DNA of 5,433 nt. Source: Actinomycetota bacterium (GTDB lineage: Bacteria; Actinomycetota; Acidimicrobiia; Acidimicrobiales; Microtrichaceae). The stretch covers positions 1-5,433 of the forward strand of contig WLLG01000172.1 in NCBI GenBank assembly GCA_009700815.1. Reading direction: 5' to 3'. Below the pieces are notes generated by a model. It saw only the letters and a list, made by a program, of their open reading frames with translations. It made no database searches and was not told where the DNA came from. Positions 1-5,433 of the stretch are shown in pieces. The position numbers were made by a program, and so were the translations under genes. Numbering within the stretch: position 1 is the first letter of the stretch; every line of letters begins with the position of its first letter.

Positions 1-1
1 G

Positions 2-601
2 GCTGGAGCGGGACATTTAGAGTCTGAATTTGAGTTTCTTGGGGTGGACTTTGAGTCTCGCGGCCAACAGCTCGAGGAGTCGGTTGGCGTCATTCGAGCA
101 GCGTTTGCAGAGCAGTACCCCACGGTGGGCGGCCCAGGCGCTCAGGCCGGAATCGGGATGAGCCCGCGTCCGTCTGCACGCACTCTTCTTGGCGGTGCTT
201 CGTTGCCCATCTGGATTGGTGGCTCCTCCAAGGTTGCTATCCGCCGTGCTGCCTTACTCGGTGATGGGTGGCTCCCTCAGGGACCTCCAAAGATGGGACT
301 GAGTAACGCGATTTCATTTATCCGGTCGGAACGAGAAGCAGCGGGCCTACCTGTTGCCTTTGATCTAGGGATGAACTTTGGTTCCGTGTTCTTGGGTCCG
401 GCCGATTTTGACCTTGAACTCTTCGCTCGTGGCCCGGCTGTGCAAGGCGGAGCCGAAGAGGTAGCTGAGCGAATCAACAAGTTCGCCGCAAAGGGCATCA
501 ACCAGATTCAGCTTCGGTTCCTTGGCAAAGATGCGCAACAGGTCTGCGATCAGATCGAACAATTTGGGGCTGAAGTCGGCCCACTGCTCTCATGCGACTA
601 G
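2..601 (+). CDS. LLM class (luciferase-like) oxidoreductase, probably F420-dependent; 5' end missing
   Basis: This is the C-terminal 199 residues of a luciferase-like monooxygenase-fold oxidoreductase, a cytoplasmic TIM-barrel enzyme using FMN or coenzyme F420. The frame is open to the left edge: before the GTG at 44 it already encodes GAGHLESEFEFLG, which with the next residues (DFESRGQQLEE) forms the family pattern of a Gly-rich turn, then E-F, G, F, and R-G with an acidic helix. The GTG at 44 is therefore internal and the true start lies outside the window. Further family marks are PIWIGG (fragment residues 69-74) and RRAALLGDGW (81-90), the strand and helix lining the cofactor site, and a late G-x-x-E-E-V-A-E-R-I helix before the last strand. 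This layout resembles F420-dependent LLM subfamilies of Actinobacteria. The substrate cannot be told. It ends with TAG, 24 bases before the GH78 gene and in the same frame. Confidence 0.88.
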   Translation, partial: AGAGHLESEFEFLGVDFESRGQQLEESVGVIRAAFAEQYPTVGGPGAQAGIGMSPRPSARTLLGGASLPIWIGGSSKVAIRRAALLGDGWLPQGPPKMGLSNAISFIRSEREAAGLPVAFDLGMNFGSVFLGPADFDLELFARGPAVQGGAEEVAERINKFAAKGINQIQLRFLGKDAQQVCDQIEQFGAEVGPLLSCD

Positions 602-625
602 AGCACGTATGCGCCTAGAGCTCTT

Positions 626-3067
626 ATGAGACTGAGTCATCCGGCCCCATTCAGCGGATCTTGGAAAGCCAAGTGGATTTGGCATGGCAGACCCGCTCTG
701 GAAATGGAAACAGCGACTCGACCAGTGCTGGCCAATCCCAAAGATTCCGTGGTGTTGTTTCGTTCCGAGTTCCACCTTGATCAGGTGCCAACCACAGCGC
801 CTGCGCGGATCTGGGTTGACGGTCGCTACGTTCTGGTAGTCAACGGCACAGAGATAGCCCGCGGTCCCGTTCGTTCCGAGCCAAGAACAGCACACTACGA
901 CTTCGTAGACTTGGCAGCGCATCTGCGTGAAGGCGCCAATGTAATTGCTATTACGGCGCGTCACTTTGGCCTCTCCACTTCTTGGTGGATTCCGGTGCCG
1001 CCCACCTATTCGCTTGGTGCGGGATCCTTGGTTTTCGAGGCACTCATAGGCCAGGACTGGGTGCTGAGCGACCGTAGCTGGAGATGTACCCCAGGAGAGG
1101 CTTGGACTGCAGTTTCAGTTCCCGGAGACGTTGCATGTCTGCCTCTGGAGTCCTTTGATGCACAGGTGCACCCTTGGGGATGGGAGCACCCGGGATTTGA
1201 TGATTCGGTCTGGAGCAAGAGTTTCGAAATCACACCAATGCACACGGGGGCAGACGGAAGGAACTCCCCACCGAGTTCTCCTTTTGGCATGCTCCGGCCG
1301 CCTGTACGCCTCGAATTTCAAGGTGGCGCCGAACACTTGGCCAGTCATGAGTCAACGGTTTGGGTAGAGGGTGCGGCGCTGCAAGCGGACCCAGTGCAGC
1401 AAGTTTTGCAAGATCAGGAGACTCCCCGGTTGGTAGAGCCCAGAGCCTCGTTGCAGGGAATCGAGATTCGACAGTTCGATCTGGGCCACATTGCTGCAGG
1501 CCTCGTCAACTTGCGAGTCAAGAATGCTCAACCCGGCACCACAATTGACATCGCTGCATCGGAACACCGAAGCGAAGATGGCAACCTCGTGACTCTTGGC
1601 CAACATGCTGGTCTGCGCTACGTCTGCAGGGGAGAGAGTGCTGAGTCCTTTGAGTCGCTAGACATCATCGGGACGCGATTCCTTGATGTGGCCCTGCGGG
1701 CACCACAGACATCTGCTTCTGCAACTTCAGATACCACTTCGACGACCGCTGCTCTAAGCCTTGAGATTTCGATCGCGGAGCAGCATCGGCCGCGTCCTGC
1801 TGGTGCCTCATTCGAGTGTTCAGACCCGCTCCTCAATCAGATTCATGAGATTGGTTTGCGCACTGTAGATCTGTGCGCGCTTGACGCATATGTTGATTGT
1901 CCGACTCGCGAGCAGCGAGCGTGGACCGGAGACTCGGTGGTGCACCAGATGGTGGATCTGGTGTCGAATCCGGACTGGTCAATGCCGATTTGGCATCCGC
2001 AGCTTGCTACCCACTCTCGACCAGATGGCATGTTGGCAATGGCGGCGGCCTCGGACTTCTCTGCTGATGATCGTATGTATATCCCTGACTGGGCGCTGCA
2101 TTGGATCCACTCACTTTTTAATGTGTATCGCTACACAGGAGACACCGAACTGGTAGCGGAGTATCTGCCCGTGGCGGAGCGCGTGTTGCGCTGGTTTGAG
2201 TCCTTTCTTGGCCCGGATGATCTTCTTCAGGATGTCACCGGTTGGCCGCTCACCGACTGGGCGAGTGTCTATATGAACGGTTGTTCATCAACGACAAACG
2301 CAATTTGGGCTCGTGGCCTTGATGAGTTTGCAGAGATGAGCGATTGGGTTGGCAACGCCGCAAATGCTTCCTGGGCCCGCGACCGTCATGCCAGTATCTG
2401 CGCTGCATTCGAGGTGTTCTGGGACGAAGACCGAGGGGTGTACATCGATCACATCGTTGATGGTGAGCCCAAGCCCGAGGCAGCGCAACATCCTGGTGCG
2501 GCAGCAATCGTTGCCGGTCTGGTTCCGCAAGATCGTCTGAGCCGTGTAGTGGAAGGAATAACCGATCGATCCAAGTTGATCCGGCACTCCTTTGTGATGG
2601 ACCGACTCACTGTTGATGGCGACGGTCAGGGGTTTATATTCCTCATGAACGGCTATCCAGCAGAACCGCCTTGGGACGCGCTCAACGAGATGGTCGAGGC
2701 TGAGCCCTTCTACCAGTACGTAGTGCATGATGCTTTGGCAAAGGCGGGACGCGCTGATCTGATTTCTGGGCTCTGTCGGAACTGGAAAGTCTTCATTGAT
2801 GCCGGCGAAACCACGTGGCCGGAGTGCTGGGTCGGTGGAACGCGTTGCCATGGATGGTCCTCGACTCCCACGCGAGACCTGATTGTGCACGTGCTTGGGA
2901 TTTCCCCAGCAGAACCTGGCTACGACTCGGTTCGCGTTGCTCCAGCGCTCGGAGACTTGGAATGGGCGAGAGCGACTGTTCCAACCCCGCACGGGTTTAT
3001 AACCGTCGAGGCTCATGCCGACGGTACCCTCCGAATCGATAGTCCAGTTCCCGTAGTTCGCGGCTAA
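626..3067 (+). CDS. GH78 family glycoside hydrolase (alpha-L-rhamnosidase type), cytoplasmic
   Basis: This 813-residue protein is predicted to be an inverting alpha-L-rhamnosidase removing terminal L-rhamnose from glycosides. An N-terminal beta domain begins with SWKAKWIWH (about 12-20), continues with a VNG-x-x-x-ARGP stretch near 73-83, and reaches F-D-D-S-x-W at 191-196. A second beta domain carries FDLG (284-287). The six-hairpin barrel starts near F396 and holds DCPTREQRAWTGD (424-436). D424, E429, W433 and D436 have the same spacing as the active-site residues D567, E572, W576 and D579 of Bacillus RhaB, with E429 the likely general acid. E733 in GETTWPECW fits the catalytic base. The C-terminal beta domain (about 758-813) has the usual G-I-x-P opening and a V-P-T-P-x-G turn. 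The N terminus has no signal peptide or membrane segment, so the substrate is probably imported or intracellular. The ATG at 626 is the first possible in-frame start after the upstream stop; only a weak AGAG (617-620) precedes it. The family is firm; exact sugar specificity is not. Confidence 0.88.
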   Translation: MRLSHPAPFSGSWKAKWIWHGRPALEMETATRPVLANPKDSVVLFRSEFHLDQVPTTAPARIWVDGRYVLVVNGTEIARGPVRSEPRTAHYDFVDLAAHLREGANVIAITARHFGLSTSWWIPVPPTYSLGAGSLVFEALIGQDWVLSDRSWRCTPGEAWTAVSVPGDVACLPLESFDAQVHPWGWEHPGFDDSVWSKSFEITPMHTGADGRNSPPSSPFGMLRPPVRLEFQGGAEHLASHESTVWVEGAALQADPVQQVLQDQETPRLVEPRASLQGIEIRQFDLGHIAAGLVNLRVKNAQPGTTIDIAASEHRSEDGNLVTLGQHAGLRYVCRGESAESFESLDIIGTRFLDVALRAPQTSASATSDTTSTTAALSLEISIAEQHRPRPAGASFECSDPLLNQIHEIGLRTVDLCALDAYVDCPTREQRAWTGDSVVHQMVDLVSNPDWSMPIWHPQLATHSRPDGMLAMAAASDFSADDRMYIPDWALHWIHSLFNVYRYTGDTELVAEYLPVAERVLRWFESFLGPDDLLQDVTGWPLTDWASVYMNGCSSTTNAIWARGLDEFAEMSDWVGNAANASWARDRHASICAAFEVFWDEDRGVYIDHIVDGEPKPEAAQHPGAAAIVAGLVPQDRLSRVVEGITDRSKLIRHSFVMDRLTVDGDGQGFIFLMNGYPAEPPWDALNEMVEAEPFYQYVVHDALAKAGRADLISGLCRNWKVFIDAGETTWPECWVGGTRCHGWSSTPTRDLIVHVLGISPAEPGYDSVRVAPALGDLEWARATVPTPHGFITVEAHADGTLRIDSPVPVVRG

Positions 3068-3073
3068 CCCCGT

Positions 3074-3082
3074 AGGATGAGG
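3074..3082 (+). promoter_or_regulatory. Ribosome binding site deciding the ecm start
   Basis: The purine-rich run AGGATGAGG contains AGGA eight bases before the ATG at 3086, a normal Shine-Dalgarno distance. The alternative ATG at 3077 lies inside this run, with its only SD-like bases (TAGG) directly abutting it, which is too close. The site therefore favours the ATG at 3086 and removes three residues (MRP) from the longer reading. Confidence 0.5.
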
Positions 3083-3085
3083 CCC

Positions 3086-5125
3086 ATGACTCAAGCTGAG
3101 CCGCCTCGCAATACGGACGCACACCTGATTTCTGATGAGCAGGGCAATGCTGTTCGAGACCGGCCATGGATTATCCGCACGTATTCCGGACATTCCAGCC
3201 CGAAAGCCTCGAATGAGCTGTATCGGTCCAACCTAGCTAAAGGCCAGACAGGGCTCTCGATAGCGTTCGACCTGCCAACGCAATGCGGCTACGACTCAGA
3301 TGACCCGATTGCTCGCCCGGAAATCGGCAAGGTCGGGGTTCCCATTAACTCCCTAGACGATATGCACATCTTGTTTGATGAGATTCCGATCGAACAGATG
3401 AACACCTCGATGACCATCAACGGCACCGCCATGTGGTTACTTGCTTTGTATGTGGGGCTCGCTCGTGAGCGCGGCGTAGACATAGCTGATCTGAATGGCA
3501 CCACTCAGAATGATCTGATTAAGGAATATTTGGCGAGAGGTACCTACATATTTCCTCCCGAGCAGAGCCTGCGAATCATTGCCGAGATGTACGAGTTTTG
3601 CTTAGAAGAGATTCCGGCTTGGAACGCCTCGAATATTTGCTCGTATCACCTGCAAGAAGCAGCGGCTACCCCTGCTCAGGAGTTGGCCTTCGCTCTTGCA
3701 AATGCCATCAGCCTTTTGGACTTGCTCAAGGAGCGGGGCCAGTTCGATGATGAGCAGTTTGAGCGGTCGGTTGGGCGAATCAGCTTTTTTGTCAACGCAG
3801 GTATCCGCTTTGTCGAAGAGATGTGCAAGATGCGCGCCTTTGGTGAGTTGTGGGATGAGTACACCAAGGATCGATTTGGTGTGAAAAATGAGAAGTACCG
3901 GCGCTTTCGCTACGGGGTCCAGGTGAACTCGCTTGGACTGACCGAAAGCCAGCCAGAGAACAACGCGTGGCGAATCCTGATCGAGACTCTTGGAGTCACC
4001 CTGAGCCGCGATGCCAGAGCGCGTGCTGTTCAACTTCCCGCTTGGAACGAGGCGCTGTCACTACCGCGACCATGGGACCAGCAGTGGTCGCTTCGCCTTC
4101 AGCAGATTTTGGCTTATGAGACTGACCTGCTTGAGTACCCCGACATCTTTGAAGGTTCCGTTGTGGTGCGTTCCAAGGTGGATGATCTCAAAGCCCAAGC
4201 TCGAGAAGAGATCGACCGGATCTTGGGAATGGGTGGAGTCATTGCCGCTATTGACTCTGGCTACATGAAGTCTGCTCTCGTGCGGTCCATGTCTGAGCGT
4301 ATGAGCGCCATTAACACCGGCGAACAGATTGTTGTTGGGCTGAACAAGTGGACCGAAGGAATCCCGTCTCCGTTAGTTGGCGGTGAGGACGGCGGAATTT
4401 TCAAGGTCGACGAATCCTCTGCTCGCGACACGATCGCTAGCTTGAATGCAACACGGGCTGCTCGAGATCCCGAGCGCGCAGCAGCAGCGATTGCAGTGTT
4501 GCAAGAGGCAGCGCGCAGCGGAGCATCCATGATGGAGCCCTCGATTGAATGCGCACTTGCACGAGTGACCACTGGGGAATGGGCCGGAGCCCTGCGTGAA
4601 GTCTTTGGTGAGTACCGTCCCGCTACGGGCGTGGACGGTCAGAAGCTTTCTCTTGATGGCGAGCGGGTAGATGCCCTTCGATCCCGCATCGACCTGCTAG
4701 CTCAGAAACTGGGGCATCGCCCGCGCATCGTTGTCGGCAAGCCTGGCCTTGACGGGCACTCGAATGGTGCCGAGGTGATTGCAGTCTCTGCTCGACACGT
4801 TGGATTCGACGTGATCTATTCGGGTATTCGACTGAGCCCAGATGAGATTGTGCAGTCAGCAGTAGAAGAGGATGCCGATGTGATCGGCGCTTCGGTGCTG
4901 AGCGGCTCGCATGTGGAACTGACCCAGCAGATGATGGACAAGCTCGGAGAGTACGGAGCAGGTTCTCGAATCGCAGTAGTAGTTGGCGGAATCATTCCGC
5001 CAGATGACTTTGATGTGCTGTTCGGCCTTGGCGTGAAGCGGGTCTTTACGCCATCTGATTACGAACTCATCGACATCATGGAATCGATCACTGAGGTGAT
5101 CGAAGCCAACCAAGACGCCGAGTAG
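3086..5125 (+). CDS. ecm: Ethylmalonyl-CoA mutase (adenosylcobalamin-dependent, single chain)
   Basis: Ecm carries out the B12-dependent carbon-skeleton rearrangement of (2R)-ethylmalonyl-CoA to (2S)-methylsuccinyl-CoA in the cytoplasmic ethylmalonyl-CoA pathway of acetyl-CoA assimilation. From the ATG at 3086 it has 679 residues, a normal Ecm length. The mutase barrel fills about 15-520, with FDLPTQCGYD (61-70), MNTSMTIN (105-112), GTTQND (138-143), SYHLQE (186-191, H188 matching the active-site His of methylmalonyl-CoA mutase), RFRYGVQVNSLGL (273-285) and LPAWNEALSLPRPWDQQWSL starting at 317. The C-terminal cobalamin domain (about 545-675) has D556-x-H558-x-x-G561 (H558 the lower cobalt ligand), S603-x-L605 and G634-G635. 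Ecm is favoured over methylmalonyl-CoA mutase by PTQ-x-GYD where the latter usually has PT-x-RGYD, by QMNTSMTIN, and by the whole protein on one chain of about 680 residues. There is no internal GTPase domain as in IcmF. A strand-adjacent meaB follows 14 bases later. One oddity is QEAAAT at 190-195, where QEAGAT is usual. Confidence 0.93.
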   Translation: MTQAEPPRNTDAHLISDEQGNAVRDRPWIIRTYSGHSSPKASNELYRSNLAKGQTGLSIAFDLPTQCGYDSDDPIARPEIGKVGVPINSLDDMHILFDEIPIEQMNTSMTINGTAMWLLALYVGLARERGVDIADLNGTTQNDLIKEYLARGTYIFPPEQSLRIIAEMYEFCLEEIPAWNASNICSYHLQEAAATPAQELAFALANAISLLDLLKERGQFDDEQFERSVGRISFFVNAGIRFVEEMCKMRAFGELWDEYTKDRFGVKNEKYRRFRYGVQVNSLGLTESQPENNAWRILIETLGVTLSRDARARAVQLPAWNEALSLPRPWDQQWSLRLQQILAYETDLLEYPDIFEGSVVVRSKVDDLKAQAREEIDRILGMGGVIAAIDSGYMKSALVRSMSERMSAINTGEQIVVGLNKWTEGIPSPLVGGEDGGIFKVDESSARDTIASLNATRAARDPERAAAAIAVLQEAARSGASMMEPSIECALARVTTGEWAGALREVFGEYRPATGVDGQKLSLDGERVDALRSRIDLLAQKLGHRPRIVVGKPGLDGHSNGAEVIAVSARHVGFDVIYSGIRLSPDEIVQSAVEEDADVIGASVLSGSHVELTQQMMDKLGEYGAGSRIAVVVGGIIPPDDFDVLFGLGVKRVFTPSDYELIDIMESITEVIEANQDAE

Positions 5126-5139
5126 AGCGGCAGCGCACT

Positions 5140-5433
5140 ATGGCATCGTTGGACTCGATCGGACAAGACCTGCCAAGGCTCGTTCACGAGGCTCAGCAGC
5201 TAGACAAGATGGCAGTCAGCCGTCTGATTAGTTTGTTTGAGGATGACCGATTGGGCAGTGCTGAGCTTCGCTCGCAGGCCTTGGGCCTGCTCGATTCAAG
5301 GCCAGAACCGACATCCGGAACCATTCTTGGGCTCACTGGCACACCAGGATCAGGCAAGTCATCGCTGTTGTCGCGCATCACCGTTGACCTGCTCGCTGCT
5401 CATTCTTCGCTGTCAATTGCCGTGCTCGCTGTA
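5140..5433 (+). CDS. meaB: MeaB/ArgK-type GTPase, chaperone of B12-dependent mutase; 3' end missing
   Basis: These are the first 98 codons of a SIMIBI-class P-loop GTPase; the frame runs open off the right edge. MeaB proteins bind adenosylcobalamin mutases, gate cofactor loading and protect the enzyme from inactivation, using GTP hydrolysis. Visible here are an N-terminal helical part with the family-like MAVSRLISLFEDDR (24-37), a short linker, then strand and Walker A ILGLTGTPGSGKSSLL (62-77, P-loop G67 to S74), a helix, and the strand IAVLAV (93-98), which in the family leads into a D-P-S-S motif just beyond the edge. The ATG at 5140 follows the ecm stop by 14 bases; only a poor SD-like AGAGCGG (5124-5130) precedes it, and the ATG at 5209 (M24) is a possible but less likely start because it would remove most of the N-terminal helix. 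Its position directly after ecm strongly suggests that Ecm is its client. Confidence 0.88.
   Translation, partial: MASLDSIGQDLPRLVHEAQQLDKMAVSRLISLFEDDRLGSAELRSQALGLLDSRPEPTSGTILGLTGTPGSGKSSLLSRITVDLLAAHSSLSIAVLAV

Noticed and set aside
44..601. GTG at 44 as the start of the oxidoreductase
   Set aside because: The frame is open upstream to the window edge and encodes conserved family sequence before this codon, so the gene is 5'-truncated by the window rather than starting here.
617..624. Palindrome AGAGCTCT before the GH78 gene as a terminator or operator
   Set aside because: It is only eight bases with no loop and no T-run, too short to form a terminator and without further support as a binding site.
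590..964. Minus-strand frame across the start of the GH78 gene, and similar short frames elsewhere on both strands
   Set aside because: They overlap well-supported genes and show no domain, no start signals and no conserved motif.
2288..3193. A 301-codon open frame on the minus strand spanning the GH78/ecm junction
   Set aside because: It lies wholly antisense to two well-supported genes, its translation is rich in Arg, Cys and Trp without any recognisable domain, and long antisense frames are expected from the codon bias of such genes.
3086..5125. Methylmalonyl-CoA mutase, isobutyryl-CoA mutase or 2-hydroxyisobutyryl-CoA mutase instead of Ecm
   Set aside because: Methylmalonyl-CoA mutase alpha chains are longer and differ in the PT-x-RGYD region; isobutyryl- and hydroxyisobutyryl-CoA mutases usually have the B12 domain on a separate subunit, or, in IcmF, fused with a GTPase at the other end. 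The segments here match Ecm as I remember it.

Overview
The window is a compact protein-coding stretch with four genes, all on the + strand and separated by gaps of 14 to 24 bases. They are: the 3' part of a luciferase-like (LLM class) flavin- or F420-dependent oxidoreductase; a complete glycoside hydrolase of the GH78 alpha-L-rhamnosidase type; a complete single-chain, B12-dependent acyl-CoA mutase that reads as ethylmalonyl-CoA mutase (Ecm, also called MeaA); and the 5' part of the GTPase chaperone MeaB. No RNA gene, mobile element, CRISPR array, clear promoter or clear terminator was seen, and there is no gene-free stretch longer than about 25 bases.

The likely source is a bacterium of intermediate-to-high GC (judged by eye, not counted), most plausibly an actinobacterium. 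The basis is the F420-type LLM oxidoreductase (a family very common in Actinobacteria), the single-chain Ecm with adjacent meaB, and the codon use. This is inference; the alphaproteobacterial Ecm lineage cannot be excluded from the window alone.

Layout: positions 2-601 hold the oxidoreductase, which is open to the left edge. Positions 626-3067 hold the GH78 enzyme, with the family's acidic active-site residues in place and no signal peptide. Positions 3086-5125 hold Ecm, with an N-terminal mutase barrel and a C-terminal cobalamin-binding domain. Positions 5140-5433 hold the start of MeaB, cut by the right edge just after the Walker A motif and the following strand.

How they work together: Ecm and MeaB form a clear functional pair. 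Ecm rearranges ethylmalonyl-CoA to methylsuccinyl-CoA in the ethylmalonyl-CoA pathway, and MeaB-type GTPases load and protect the adenosylcobalamin of such mutases. The rhamnosidase and the oxidoreductase have no obvious biochemical tie to that pair. The close same-strand packing suggests co-transcription, but this may be gene crowding rather than a shared pathway. No new multi-gene system is evident. The points worth a second look are the odd company of a GH78 enzyme with ecm-meaB, a divergent signature and a low-complexity loop in the GH78 protein, and a small substitution in a conserved Ecm motif.
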